Assembly: GCA_009909085.1 (NCBI GenBank)
Contig: JAAANX010000086.1
Coordinates: 1-64,000, forward strand
Direction: 5' to 3'
Length of the DNA stretch: 64,000 nucleotides
DNA from: Cyanobacteria bacterium GSL.Bin1
Lineage (GTDB): Bacteria; Cyanobacteriota; Cyanobacteriia; Cyanobacteriales; Rubidibacteraceae
A program made the translations under genes and the position numbers. Positions 35,463 to 44,030 of the stretch are shown here, in pieces. Under the pieces are notes generated by a model that was not told the origin of the DNA, did not search any database, and worked only from the letters and a program-made list of their open reading frames with translations. How positions within the stretch are numbered: the stretch's first letter is position 1; each line of letters begins with the position of its first letter.

Positions 35463-36047
35463 GTGAAAGCAAGCAAAAAACAAGTTACGACCTTTGTTCT
35501 CGAAGGTCGTTTTCTAGAAGCCTTGGGTAAATCGCCTTTGAAACCAAAATATATTCGCATTGCTACAGCAGCAGGGGAACAACTCCTGAAACTCAGTAAG
35601 GAAGCACGTCCTTTACTTGCTGAAACACAGTTACCGGTCGGGAGTTGGATTACCGTCTCCGGACAAGAGACTTACAAGCCAAAAAAGGGAAAACGGAAAC
35701 GAAAAATTGATCAGATTGAACCCCAACAACCGAGTGCAACCACTCCTCCTTCTCCTCAGCCGACAGTAGCGAAAAAAGAGGGAAAAGAGAAAAAAGATAA
35801 TATTCTGGTCTGTCAAAAATCTTCTTGCTGTAAACGGGGCGGAAAAGCGGTTTATCAAGCTGCTATGGAAGCCGTGGAAAAACACGAACTCTGTGATCGG
35901 GTTAAAGTTAAAGCAACTGGTTGTATGGGAAAATGCAAAAAAGGTCCCTGTTTAGTGATGCAAGCTGATAAATCTCGTCATCTGGGTCTTAAGCCAGAAC
36001 AAGTGCCAGAATTAATTGCTCAACAATATGGTGCTTTAGTCTCTTAG
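35463..36047 (+). CDS. Thioredoxin-like [2Fe-2S] ferredoxin-domain protein
   Basis: Encodes 194 residues from a GTG start with GGGAGA 8 to 12 bases upstream; an ATG just before it runs into a stop. Residues about 1-75 (TTFVLEGRFLEALGKSPLKP, then GSWITVSGQE) form a small beta-rich domain. A Lys/Pro-rich linker follows. Residues about 115-190 carry LVCQKSSCCKRGG and ATGCMGKCKKGPCLVMQADK, the four-cysteine pattern of thioredoxin-like 2Fe-2S proteins related to the NuoE/24-kDa subunit. It probably handles electrons in the cytosol; the partner is unknown. A terminator follows directly. Confidence 0.85.
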   Translation: MKASKKQVTTFVLEGRFLEALGKSPLKPKYIRIATAAGEQLLKLSKEARPLLAETQLPVGSWITVSGQETYKPKKGKRKRKIDQIEPQQPSATTPPSPQPTVAKKEGKEKKDNILVCQKSSCCKRGGKAVYQAAMEAVEKHELCDRVKVKATGCMGKCKKGPCLVMQADKSRHLGLKPEQVPELIAQQYGALVS

Positions 36048-36065
36048 TTGACATGGGTAAAAAAA

Positions 36066-36116
36066 TTCCCCCAACCGCCACTCACTTCAAGTAGGTCGTT
36101 AGGGGAACTTTTTTTG
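36066..36116 (+). terminator. Intrinsic terminator after the [2Fe-2S] protein gene
   Basis: TTCCCC (36066-36071) and AAC pair with GTT and GGGGAA (ending 36107), followed by CTTTTTTTG. One base is bulged on each side. Confidence 0.7.
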
Positions 36117-36125
36117 TCGCTTGAG

Positions 36126-36545
36126 TTAGGACTTTTGGGAGTTATTCCCAATGACTTGTCCTTTTAAGTCATTAAACTCAGAAATTAATTCCTCACGGGT
36201 AGAAGCTCGTAACAGGTAGCGATAGATAAACCAGCCCGTATAGCCCAGTCCAACTAACTCAAAAATGGGAGACAATAAGGGGATCCCATTGATAGCGCCG
36301 AGAACAGCAAAGGTCACTTTTACGGTAATAAACGCAGCAACGAAGAGTAAAATAACAAGGAGAGGCTGCTGATAGTCGGCAAAAAACTGTCCAAGATAGC
36401 TGGGAAGTTTAGAAATGACATCAACCACGGGTTGTACTTGCTGTTGCCACTGGGGTTGGCTGCTAGCAGGAGCAAGTTCTCCACCCGCTTCAGTACTAAT
36501 TTCTTGTTGGGCTTGTTTTTCTTTGTTTTCGGTTGTTGATTCCAT
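36126..36545 (-). CDS. CAAD/CurT-type thylakoid membrane protein
   Basis: Encodes 139 residues. A soluble Gln/Glu-rich N-terminus (about 1-45) precedes an amphipathic helix (ISKLPSYLGQFFADYQQP) and two hydrophobic helices (about 60-80 and 85-108), ending in an acidic-basic helix (REELISEFNDLKGQVIG). This is the CAAD/CURT1 layout. CurT proteins bend thylakoid membranes and organise photosystem assembly zones in cyanobacteria. The longer N-terminus compared with minimal CurT leaves open a different CAAD-family role. It is transcribed alone and convergent with the [2Fe-2S] protein gene. Confidence 0.85.
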   Translation of the reverse strand: MESTTENKEKQAQQEISTEAGGELAPASSQPQWQQQVQPVVDVISKLPSYLGQFFADYQQPLLVILLFVAAFITVKVTFAVLGAINGIPLLSPIFELVGLGYTGWFIYRYLLRASTREELISEFNDLKGQVIGNNSQKS

Positions 36546-36793
36546 GATTTAACAATTCCTTGTTTTTTAGACCAAACATCTAATCGCGAATTGAGACAAT
36601 CGGCGAGATATGATTGTCTTGCTTTTGCTGATCTTATCAGAAAAATAACGAACCACTAAATTTTAGAAATAATCCTGAATTCAATGGTTCTCAGCCTAAT
36701 TCTTACCCAAAGAGACCAGACGTTTAAAGCTTGCTCGAAAGCAAAATTATTGCCATTGTTGTGAAGTTTTGTAAACCGAATTGAGGCTGCTTC

Positions 36794-37417
36794 CTATGCC
36801 ATTTTACTGTCAATTTTCCAAAATTGACGAATGTTAGTAATAACTTCAGGGGCAATGCGGAGATCAGCATGGGAAACACCAGAAACACAAATACATTGTG
36901 CGTATTGGAATTGCGTCGAACGAACAGAAATGGTGCCATCTGTTCCCAAAAAATAATTGCTGGCAATACTTAAAGTTGGAATTTTTTGGGCAATGGTTTC
37001 AGCCAAGTTTTTACGATTAGCAGCCAGTTCTTTGGCAACCCCAATTCCTAATCGAAACGGATCAATGATTCGCGCGAGTTCTGCCCCTTGAATGGGAGAA
37101 GCAATGAGGACTAAACTTTCGACTCTTTCCCACCAATGGGGATTTTGATTTAAAATTTCTAACCAAATTAAGCCCCCCATCGAATGGCCGATAATTCTAA
37201 GGGGGACCTTGGGGAAATTTTTGAGATAATCGTGCGCGATCGCGCTAACTTTTGCAATTAAAGGACGCATCCGCCACCAGGTCCGATAAAAACCCAAATT
37301 CGGCGTAATCACGACAGTATTTGCTAACTGTAAACGATTCGCTAAAGTGCGCATTGTCACTGAAGTATCCGCCCAGCCATGTTGGGCAAACAGAAGATAA
37401 TCAGGGGTTTGGAACAT
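36794..37417 (-). CDS. Alpha/beta hydrolase
   Basis: Encodes 207 residues. The nucleophile elbow is IIGHSMGGLIWLEIL near residue 75, and LFAQHGWADTSVTMRTLANR at the N-terminus supplies the oxyanion region. The C-terminal ISVRSTQFQYAQCI and GVSHADLRIAPEVI place a conserved His, probably the catalytic base. The protein is short for the family but apparently complete. It lacks a signal peptide and is likely a cytosolic esterase or lipase-like enzyme; the substrate is unknown. It is divergent from the oxidoreductase gene at 37564. Confidence 0.85.
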   Translation of the reverse strand: MFQTPDYLLFAQHGWADTSVTMRTLANRLQLANTVVITPNLGFYRTWWRMRPLIAKVSAIAHDYLKNFPKVPLRIIGHSMGGLIWLEILNQNPHWWERVESLVLIASPIQGAELARIIDPFRLGIGVAKELAANRKNLAETIAQKIPTLSIASNYFLGTDGTISVRSTQFQYAQCICVSGVSHADLRIAPEVITNIRQFWKIDSKMA

Positions 37418-37563
37418 ATTTTGATGCGGAATTGAATTGCTTGAATCTGTTTTTTTAGGGGGGTTGGAAAAAAGTTTTTCCTTTGAGGGTTGACCTTCTT
37501 TGTGTCCAACTCAAGACGATAAAATATAAGCCTAGACTAGAGTTAATTTTAGAGGAAAAAGTG

Positions 37564-38562
37564 ATGAGAGCGATCGCGATGACAACCAATGGGACACCAA
37601 CGGTTTTGCAACCCCAAGATGTCATCAGTCCCCACATTGATGCTCCCCAAGAAATGTTAATTCGTCTGCGCGCTGCTGGCATTAATCCCATTGATACAAA
37701 ATTACGGCGTCGGGGAACCTTCTATCCAGAACAACTACCCGCAATTCTCGGTTGTGATGGCGCTGGCATTGTGGAAGCTGTGGGCAGTGGGGTGACTCGT
37801 TTTCAAGTTGGTGATGAAGTCTATTTTTGTCACGGTGGACTCGGCAAAAAAGGCACGGGGAATTATGCCGAGTATACAGTTGTGGATGAACGGTTTGTGG
37901 CGGCAAAACCGAAATCGCTCTCTTTTGCTGAGTCGGCGGCTGCGCCGTTAGTGTTAATTACCGCTTGGGAAGCGTTGTATGATCGCGGACGGTTAGAAGC
38001 AGGAAGACGAGTGCTCGTTCATGGGGGTGCTGGGGGCGTTGGTCATGTGGCGATTCAACTCGCTAAATTAAAAGGGGCAGAGGTATGTACGACGGTAAGT
38101 TCTTCGGAAAAATCAGAATTTGTCAAAAATTTAGGCGCCCACCCCATTAATTATAAGGCAACAGATTTTGTAGAAGCCGTCAATGAGTGGACCAATGGCG
38201 AAGGAGTAGAACTCGCTTTTGATACCGTAGGCGGAGAGAACTTAGAGAAAACGTTTCCTGCGGTGCAACTTTACGGAGATGTCGTGACGATTTTAAGCCC
38301 CAGTGAAAGTACCAATTGGAAAGAAGCGCGATCGCGCAATCTTCGCATTGGCTTAGAATTAATGTTAACCCCGCAACTGACCCATAACCTAGATGCCCAA
38401 CTGGCACAAACAAAAATCCTCGAACAATGTTCACGCTTAATCGATCAAGGGGGACTAAAGGTTCACCTCAACCAAACGTTTCCCCTCGAAAAAGCAGCAG
38501 AAGCCCATAAAACCCTAGAAGCGGGTAGCATGATCGGAAAATTAGCGCTGGTGATGGATTAA
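37564..38562 (+). CDS. Medium-chain NAD(P)H quinone oxidoreductase/alcohol dehydrogenase-like protein
   Basis: Encodes 332 residues from the ATG at 37564, with AGAGGAAA upstream; longer alternatives lack a ribosome-binding site. The GroES-like half has GCDGAGIVEAVGSGVTRFQV and GDEVYFCHGGLG, and the Rossmann half has VLVHGGAGGVGHVAIQLAKL, the NADPH motif AxxGxxG-like. The catalytic-zinc Cys-His set of alcohol dehydrogenases is not present, so it fits the zinc-free quinone oxidoreductase (zeta-crystallin) branch. It likely reduces quinones or enones with NADPH. A heptamer array follows directly. Confidence 0.9.
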   Translation: MRAIAMTTNGTPTVLQPQDVISPHIDAPQEMLIRLRAAGINPIDTKLRRRGTFYPEQLPAILGCDGAGIVEAVGSGVTRFQVGDEVYFCHGGLGKKGTGNYAEYTVVDERFVAAKPKSLSFAESAAAPLVLITAWEALYDRGRLEAGRRVLVHGGAGGVGHVAIQLAKLKGAEVCTTVSSSEKSEFVKNLGAHPINYKATDFVEAVNEWTNGEGVELAFDTVGGENLEKTFPAVQLYGDVVTILSPSESTNWKEARSRNLRIGLELMLTPQLTHNLDAQLAQTKILEQCSRLIDQGGLKVHLNQTFPLEKAAEAHKTLEAGSMIGKLALVMD

Positions 38563-38568
38563 GCGTTT

Positions 38569-38617
38569 AGTCATTGATCATTAGTCATTAGTCATTGGTC
38601 ATTGGTCATTAGTTATT
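38569..38617. repeat. Short tandem heptamer array (7 units)
   Basis: Seven head-to-tail units: AGTCATT, GATCATT, AGTCATT twice, GGTCATT twice, then AGTTATT. The unit is the same as the array at 10875-10930. It lies 7 bp after the oxidoreductase stop codon. Confidence 0.9.
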
Positions 38618-38671
38618 AATTCTTTGTGAGTTTCTAGTCACTGTTTATTATTATCAAACTCATTATTCATT

Positions 38672-39307
38672 ATGATCATGAATCAAACCTTAATCCCAGC
38701 AGAGACTTATACGGTTTTACAGGGGGTGCGCTGGGAAACCTACCAAGCCTTGTTGCAAGACTTAGCAGCTACCTCTGGAAAGCGCTTAAGCTATGACCAA
38801 GGGACTTTAGAAATCATGACTCCTTTACCGGAACATGAAGTAAACAAGCGACTTTTGGGACGAATGGTAGAAACAACAACCGAAGTGTTGGGGTTAGAAA
38901 TTTATAGTTTGGGGTCTGTTACGTGGAGTCGCGAAGACTTAAAAAAAGGAATTGAACCGGATGAATGCTACTATATCAATCCAGAAAAGAATATACAGGG
39001 AAAACTAAAATTTGATCTCAGTATCGACCCACCGCCAGACTTAGCGATTGCAATCGATATTACAAGTAGTTCTTTGAATCGCCTCGATATTTATGCTGCG
39101 ATTGGAGTGAAAGAAATATGGCGATTTGATGGAAATAATCTCTTAATTTATGTACTTGCAAGCGGAGTTTATCAAGTACGAGAACAATCTCAAGTTTTAT
39201 CAGTTTTGAGAACGAATCAACTTTTACATTTTCTCAACAAACGTGGTCAAGTGGGAGAAAATGCATTGCTAAAAGAGTTTCGAGAATGCTTACAACATCA
39301 GACATAA
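38672..39307 (+). CDS. Uma2-family (DUF820) PD-(D/E)xK nuclease-like protein
   Basis: Encodes 211 residues. The core pattern RLSYDQGTLEIMTPLPEHEV, then GIEPDECYYINPEKN, PPPDLAIAIDITSSSLNRLD and IYAAIGVKEIWRFDGNN fits Uma2, a family expanded in cyanobacteria and predicted to be endonuclease-like. Acidic residues in PDLAIAID and the downstream Lys in VKEIW fit the catalytic core. The biological role is unknown. ATG at 38672 and ATG at 38678 are both possible starts. The gene overlaps cofG by 22 bp. Confidence 0.88.
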   Translation: MIMNQTLIPAETYTVLQGVRWETYQALLQDLAATSGKRLSYDQGTLEIMTPLPEHEVNKRLLGRMVETTTEVLGLEIYSLGSVTWSREDLKKGIEPDECYYINPEKNIQGKLKFDLSIDPPPDLAIAIDITSSSLNRLDIYAAIGVKEIWRFDGNNLLIYVLASGVYQVREQSQVLSVLRTNQLLHFLNKRGQVGENALLKEFRECLQHQT

Positions 39308-40269
39308 ATCGATCAGCTTCTTCGATTATCACCTATAGTCCTGCCCATACACTGGTTCCAACCTATGAATGTTTTAATCGCTGTTCTTACTGTAATTTTC
39401 GGACTGATCCCGGCAAAGATGCGTGGTTAACGCTAGACGCAGCCCGAGAACGTCTCGTTTCACTGCAAGGAAAAGGAATTTGGGAAATTTTGATTCTCGC
39501 CGGAGAAGTTCACCCGCAATCTCCCCGACGCAAAGACTGGTTTCACCATATTTTTCAATTGTGTGAGCTTGCTTTGGAATTAGGCTTTCTCCCGCATACG
39601 AATGTGGGACCCCTGAGTTATTCGGAAATGGAACAACTGAAAACGGTCAATGTTTCCATGGGGTTGATGTTAGAACAACTCACGCCCAAGCTATTGGAAA
39701 CCGTTCATAAACATGCCCCCAGTAAACAACCTGAGGTGCGCTTACAACAGTTAGCGTATGCTGGAGAATTAAAGATTCCCTTTACCACCGGACTTTTATT
39801 AGGCATTGGAGAAACTGAAGCCGATTGGTGGGAGAGTTTGGGCGCGATCGCGCAATGCCATCAAAAATGGGAGCATATCCAAGAAGTGATTTTGCAACCC
39901 CATCGTTTAGGCACTCAGCAAAGCTGGCAAAAAGATCACTTTAACTTAGAAGAATTTCCGAAACTGATTGCAAAAGCCCGTGAAATTTTACCAGCAGAAA
40001 TTGGCCTTCAAATTCCGCCCAATTTAATCTCTGATTCCCAGTTTTTACTCGATTGTATTCAAGCAGGTGTCACGGACTTGGGAGGAATTGGTGTGATTGA
40101 TGAAGTGAATCCTGACTATCCTCACCTCCATCCCGACTCCCTACAGGCTATTTTAGGAAACAAAGGATGGCAACTCCAACCAAGACTTCCTGTTTATCCT
40201 CGGTATTATTCTTGGCTTTCTCTAAACTTGCAATCTGTCATCAACAAATATATGAATTCATCAGGATAG
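39286..40269 (+). CDS. cofG: FO synthase subunit CofG (radical SAM)
   Basis: Encodes 327 residues. CofG, with CofH, makes FO (7,8-didemethyl-8-hydroxy-5-deazariboflavin), the chromophore of cyanobacterial DNA photolyases and the core of F420. The iron-sulfur motif is Cys29, Cys33 and Cys36 in YECFNRCSYCNFRTDPGK, the C-x3-C-x2-C radical SAM signature. Downstream ILAGEVHPQSPRR and TTGLLLGIGETEADWWESL match CofG (glycine-rich SAM-binding region). The ATG at 39286 lies inside the end of the Uma2 gene, so the two may be translationally coupled, though they are not known to be functionally related. No cofH is present in the window. Confidence 0.93.
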   Translation: MLTTSDINRSASSIITYSPAHTLVPTYECFNRCSYCNFRTDPGKDAWLTLDAARERLVSLQGKGIWEILILAGEVHPQSPRRKDWFHHIFQLCELALELGFLPHTNVGPLSYSEMEQLKTVNVSMGLMLEQLTPKLLETVHKHAPSKQPEVRLQQLAYAGELKIPFTTGLLLGIGETEADWWESLGAIAQCHQKWEHIQEVILQPHRLGTQQSWQKDHFNLEEFPKLIAKAREILPAEIGLQIPPNLISDSQFLLDCIQAGVTDLGGIGVIDEVNPDYPHLHPDSLQAILGNKGWQLQPRLPVYPRYYSWLSLNLQSVINKYMNSSG

Positions 40270-40407
40270 GTCGGGTGGAAATCTTCCTGATCCGGAAGTT
40301 CGTTACCGGGAATACAAGAGGAAGCTGATACAAGTCTTGAGATCACAAAACGTTAGAATTAGACTAAAATAGATAAGTTTTTTGTGAATTTATTTTTTAG
40401 TGTGCTT

Positions 40408-40614
40408 ATGTTCTTCAGCGAACTGACACCAATTTTAAAAGAGCTAACCCAACAACCGATTACATTTACAGGGGGATTAGTTTCTGGGATATTACGCCTC
40501 AACCCCAATCAGGATCCCCTCAAAAGCTGGTTATCTCAGCAAGGAAAAACTTCATCTGAGTCCACCACCAATGGTCAAGGGCATCATCCTCCTCAGACAA
40601 TTGATATTGAATAG
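40408..40614 (+). CDS. Small conserved-type cyanobacterial protein
   Basis: Encodes 68 residues from ATG 40408; a GTG at 40384 would add a short hydrophobic N-terminus. The core (FSELTPILKELTQQPITFTG, then GLVSGILRLNPNQDPLKSWL) looks like a recurring small cyanobacterial protein of unknown function, followed by a disordered Ser/His/Pro-rich tail. No ribosome-binding site is clear for either start. It lies between cofG and a degraded region. Confidence 0.6.
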   Translation: MFFSELTPILKELTQQPITFTGGLVSGILRLNPNQDPLKSWLSQQGKTSSESTTNGQGHHPPQTIDIE

Positions 40615-40852
40615 TCAGAAAAGTGTTGGCAAAAAAAGTAATGAGCTGATTGTTGAGTAAGGAAGTAATCAGCAGAATTTGTCCCGATCAATCAATGCTG
40701 GTGGAAAATTAATCAACAATTTACACACACGCTCAATTGAAACGATTATGATTAGATTAAGTTGCTATTATTCAACAACTTGCCACGGTTAAGACCCTTT
40801 TCCCTGTCATTAGCGAAGGCAATGATTAAAATATTCTCAGGAGTTTCAATCA

Positions 40853-41167
40853 ATGAGCTTCTATCTCAATGGCACGCTCAACATCGCCCTTGCTCAAAGT
40901 GTTGAGTTTTAGAGGGCTGCATCAGGGATTTGGACTGGTGCAAAGTGGATGATGAATGTGCTAAAAGAGTTAAACAGTGGCGATCAATGCAGTTATTAAA
41001 AATATGAAGCAACTCAACATGAAGGACAGATTTGGATGCTCTCTTATCTAATAGAAAAAATTGCTTCTGAGGTCAACACTTTTATCAATCCGACTCATCA
41101 TCAAGAGTTGGGCAGCACTCATCGGAGTTGTTGTCATTTTGGTAAGAAAGGCTACAATCATGGCTAG
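40853..41167 (+). pseudogene. Decayed reading frame with two in-frame stops
   Basis: The AGGAG at about 40840 and ATG at 40853 start a frame of 104 codons to a TAG at 41165, interrupted by a stop at 40910 and by one after DQCSY. Between the stops the frame reads AASGIWTGAKWMMNVLKELN and later LIEKIASEVNTFINPTHHQE, which look protein-like. No frameshift is needed. I do not recognise the parent family. Two stops in 104 codons is fewer than random, but not decisive. Confidence 0.4.
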
Positions 41168-41320
41168 ACGTTTCCAGTTCAAGTCTCTCCCGCCGTGTGG
41201 ACAAGCATGAATTAACCTCTAAGAGGGAAGGAGCAGGAAAAGTCACGATAAAATCTCAATTTAAAAAATGATTGATCATCATTTTCAGATGAAAACAGCA
41301 AGGAGTAAGAGGAAAACGGC
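41168..41320. other. Leader region of the principal sigma factor gene
   Basis: No gene is visible from 41168 to the sigma factor start. A small CCTCTAAGAGG palindrome lies at about 41216-41226. The promoter of rpoD must lie here or just upstream, but no convincing -35/-10 pair was identified. Confidence 0.4.
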
Positions 41321-42505
41321 ATGATGCAGGTACACGCACTAACCAGCCAGCAGCAAAAAAGTGAATTAGAACGCTTAATTGAAGAACAAAGTCATGAAGC
41401 AGCGCAAGGAAATACCATTCCCCTCGAAGTGGAACCGGCAGATGCCGACTTAGAAAAAGAAGCGTTGCTCGAAGCGGAAGGATCAGAAGAAACGCCAACG
41501 AAAGCGGTTACTGCAACCAAAGAAGACAATAATAAAGAAGACAATAAAAAGAAATCTTATACAGAAGATTCAATCCGTCTTTACCTGCAAGAAATTGGTC
41601 GCATTCGCTTGCTGCGGGCTGATGAAGAAATTGAGTTAGCGCGAAAAATTGCCGATCTATTAGAGTTAGAACGTAAACGCACTGAGTTAGAAGCGACCAT
41701 CGGCTGTGAACCCACCGATGAAGAGTGGGCGCAAGAGGTGGATATGCCGTTGCCTAAGTTTCGCCGTCGCTTATTGCTGGGGCGTCGAGCGAAAGAAAAG
41801 ATGGTGCAGTCAAATCTGCGGTTAGTGGTCTCTATTGCGAAGAAGTACATGAATCGAGGGCTATCGTTTCAGGATTTGATTCAGGAAGGTTCATTAGGAT
41901 TGATTCGGGCAGCAGAAAAATTTGATCATGAAAAAGGCTATAAGTTTTCCACCTACGCCACGTGGTGGATTCGGCAAGCGATTACCCGCGCGATCGCGGA
42001 TCAATCCCGCACCATTCGCCTCCCGGTTCACTTATATGAAACCATTTCTCGCATTAAAAAAACCACAAAACTGCTTTCCCAAGAATTAGGGCGCAAACCG
42101 ACTGAAGAAGAAATCGCAGAACGGATGGAAATGACCATTGAAAAACTGCGGTTTATCGCTAAATCGGCTCAACTTCCGATTTCTCTCGAAACGCCCATCG
42201 GTAAAGAAGAAGATTCTCGCCTCGGAGATTTTATTGAGGCAGATGGAGAAACACCAGAAGATGAAGTCTCTAAAAGTTTACTGCGGGAAGATTTAGAGGA
42301 TGTCCTCGATACCCTTAGCCCTCGCGAACGGGATGTGCTTCGCTTACGCTACGGGTTAGAGGATGGACGCATGAAAACCCTTGAAGAAATCGGACAAATC
42401 TTTAACGTGACTCGGGAACGAATTCGACAAATTGAGGCAAAGGCTTTGAGAAAGTTGCGCCATCCCAACCGCAACAGTATTTTGAAAGAATATATTCGGA
42501 TTTAA
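41321..42505 (+). CDS. rpoD: Principal RNA polymerase sigma factor (SigA/RpoD, group 1)
   Basis: Encodes 394 residues, the usual size for cyanobacterial SigA. An acidic N-terminal region 1.1 (about 1-85) is followed by region 1.2 ([20 protein letters not shown]), region 2 ([20 protein letters not shown], then [20 protein letters not shown] and [20 protein letters not shown]), region 3, and region 4 with the helix-turn-helix [20 protein letters not shown]. The complete regions 1.1 and 1.2 and the position next to no partner gene argue for group 1 rather than the shorter group 2 factors. It directs housekeeping transcription. A good terminator follows 30 bp after the stop. Confidence 0.94.
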   Translation: MMQVHALTSQQQKSELERLIEEQSHEAAQGNTIPLEVEPADADLEKEALLEAEGSEETPTKAVTATKEDNNKEDNKKKSYTEDSIRLYLQEIGRIRLLRADEEIELARKIADLLELERKRTELEATIGCEPTDEEWAQEVDMPLPKFRRRLLLGRRAKEKMVQSNLRLVVSIAKKYMNRGLSFQDLIQEGSLGLIRAAEKFDHEKGYKFSTYATWWIRQAITRAIADQSRTIRLPVHLYETISRIKKTTKLLSQELGRKPTEEEIAERMEMTIEKLRFIAKSAQLPISLETPIGKEEDSRLGDFIEADGETPEDEVSKSLLREDLEDVLDTLSPRERDVLRLRYGLEDGRMKTLEEIGQIFNVTRERIRQIEAKALRKLRHPNRNSILKEYIRI

Positions 42506-42534
42506 ATCTAAAAGTATTATTCAACTTAAAGAGA

Positions 42535-42576
42535 GCAAAAGCTGGGTTAGTTGATGAACCTTGCCCAGCTTTTTGC
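42535..42576 (+). terminator. Intrinsic terminator after rpoD
   Basis: GCAAAAGCTGGG (42535-42546) pairs with CCCAGCTTTTTGC (42564-42576), with one extra T in the right arm. The stem is about 12 bp and ends in a T-rich 3' side. Confidence 0.8.
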
Positions 42577-42666
42577 TATAATGTTCTAGCGAATAATTTG
42601 TTTGCATTTAACTTTGGGTTAGGAGGGGAGCTAGCCCTTCTACCCAACTTTATGTCTCAATTTGGC

Positions 42667-42816
42667 TTAGAGGAGTCCCCAGAAATGGAGGACACCTTGT
42701 CCGCTGAGGATTTCGGTGAGGAGCGCAGCAATAAAGCCAATCATTGCTAAGCGACCGTTCCAATTTTCTGCAGAAGTATTGAAACCAAATTTGAAATCGT
42801 TACGATTCTCTTCCAT
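42667..42816 (-). CDS. hli: High-light-inducible protein (Hli/SCP family)
   Basis: Encodes 49 residues: a short N-terminus and one transmembrane helix with the chlorophyll-binding motif [20 protein letters not shown] (ExxNxR-type), ending LHFWGLL. Such single-helix proteins bind chlorophyll and carotenoid and protect photosystem assembly under strong light. The ATG at 42816 has GAGGT 5 to 9 bases upstream; a longer frame to 42867 is excluded by the family's size. An HLR1-like box lies 43-58 bp upstream, implying RpaB control, as known for other hli genes. Confidence 0.93.
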   Translation of the reverse strand: MEENRNDFKFGFNTSAENWNGRLAMIGFIAALLTEILSGQGVLHFWGLL

Positions 42817-42858
42817 GATGACCTCTTGATGATGAATAAATGCTAGTGCAATCAACTC

Positions 42859-42874
42859 TGTAAACAAATGTAAC
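42859..42874 (-). promoter_or_regulatory. HLR1-like element (RpaB binding) upstream of hli
   Basis: On the minus strand the sequence reads GTTACATT-TG-TTTACAGA (complement of 42857-42874). The HLR1 consensus is two (G/T)TTACA(T/A)(T/A) repeats separated by two bases. Only one of sixteen defined positions departs (G in the last repeat). It lies 43-58 bp upstream of the hli start codon, typical for RpaB sites. Confidence 0.75.
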
Positions 42875-42957
42875 TAAAGTTTGCAAAAAAAGCAATCACC
42901 TGTAAGGAATAGAAGCATTGTTTTTGCAAATGTTATCAATTACACTATTTCGAGTCG

Positions 42958-43272
42958 ATGTTAGATAAACAAACCCTTTTTGCTGCGTCTTTATTTCCCT
43001 ATTTAGGTTTTCTTTGGTTTATGACGCGATCGCGCCAATTTCCTCGCCTAGCCGTAATTGGGTTTTATGTCCTGCTACTATTTGTATTGGTGACGATTCC
43101 AGCGGGAATTTATGCCCAGCGTGCCTATGGAGAGTCGCTCGCGAATGTCGACTGGTTGCATGGCAGTGCTGAATCATTTCTCACCCTCTCTAATATTTTG
43201 GTCGCCTTAGGGTTTCAAGCTGCGCTTCGACACCAAAAAACGGCTTCTTCGGATCAAAAAGAACAAACATGA
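42958..43272 (+). CDS. DUF3593 membrane protein
   Basis: Encodes 104 residues with three likely transmembrane segments (about 5-22, 32-52 and 78-95). The sequence (MLDKQTLFAASLFPYLGFLW, then YGESLANVDWLHGSAESFLT) fits DUF3593, a family shared by cyanobacteria and plant chloroplasts, suggesting a thylakoid-related role, which is inference. It overlaps the next gene by 4 bp (ATGA), so the two are translationally coupled. It is divergent from the hli gene. Confidence 0.82.
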   Translation: MLDKQTLFAASLFPYLGFLWFMTRSRQFPRLAVIGFYVLLLFVLVTIPAGIYAQRAYGESLANVDWLHGSAESFLTLSNILVALGFQAALRHQKTASSDQKEQT

Positions 43273-44030
43273 CGTTCTCCCCTGAAAGTAATTGCTTATC
43301 AACGCCTCCGGAACCCGCTACTGTGTTGGGGGTTCCGGTTCATCTCTTATCTGACTATGTCAGCTGGTTACAACAGCGTTGGCAGGAAGGAAAAGGAAGC
43401 CATGTGGTGACTTTAAATGCCGAAATGGTGATGTTAGCCAGAAAAGATCGGCAACTCGCCAACGCGATCGCGCAAGCGGATTTGATTATTCCCGATGGGG
43501 CGGGAGTGATTCTTTCTTTAAACCTGCAAGGAAAAAAACAGCAGCGTTTGCCCGGTATTGAATTAGCAGCTGCCCTTCTCAAACAGATGGCACAAGACAA
43601 GATTCAAGGAGAAATTCTCTTTTATGGAGGAGTTCCAGGGCGGGCGGAAGCCGCTGCCCAATATTGGCGTCAGCAATATTCTGAACTGACCATTCAAGCC
43701 GCACATGGCTATCTCTCGGAGGAAGAACAAACAACCTTCCATGAGCAATTAAGCCAACAGCAACCGCAACTGATTCTCGTGGGGCTAGGCGTTCCGCGAC
43801 AGGAACTTTGGATTGCTCAACATCGTTATCTCTGCCCAAAAGCGATTTGGATTGGTGTGGGTGGCGCATTTGATATTTGGGGAGGAGCGAAATCGCGCGC
43901 ACCGGCTTGGTTTTGTCAGAACAATCTGGAATGGTTATATCGTTTGTATCAAGAGCCTTCTCGTTGGCGACGGATGCTGGTGCTACCCTTATTTGCTTGG
44001 GCTGCCCTGATCACTCGCAATCGCGGTTAA
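43269..44030 (+). CDS. WecB/TagA/CpsF-family (GT26) glycosyltransferase
   Basis: Encodes 253 residues. The family signature is VVTLNAEMVMLARKDRQLAN, then ADLIIPDGAGVILSLNLQGK and ILFYGGVPGRAEAAAQYWRQ. ILVGLGVPRQELWIAQHRYL and GVGGAFDIWGGAKSRAPAW follow. GT26 enzymes transfer sugars such as N-acetylmannosaminuronate onto lipid-linked acceptors in cell-surface polymer synthesis. Its 4-bp overlap with the DUF3593 gene implies cotranscription. It runs 4 bp into the convergent gene at 44027-44374. Confidence 0.92.
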   Translation: MTFSPESNCLSTPPEPATVLGVPVHLLSDYVSWLQQRWQEGKGSHVVTLNAEMVMLARKDRQLANAIAQADLIIPDGAGVILSLNLQGKKQQRLPGIELAAALLKQMAQDKIQGEILFYGGVPGRAEAAAQYWRQQYSELTIQAAHGYLSEEEQTTFHEQLSQQQPQLILVGLGVPRQELWIAQHRYLCPKAIWIGVGGAFDIWGGAKSRAPAWFCQNNLEWLYRLYQEPSRWRRMLVLPLFAWAALITRNRG

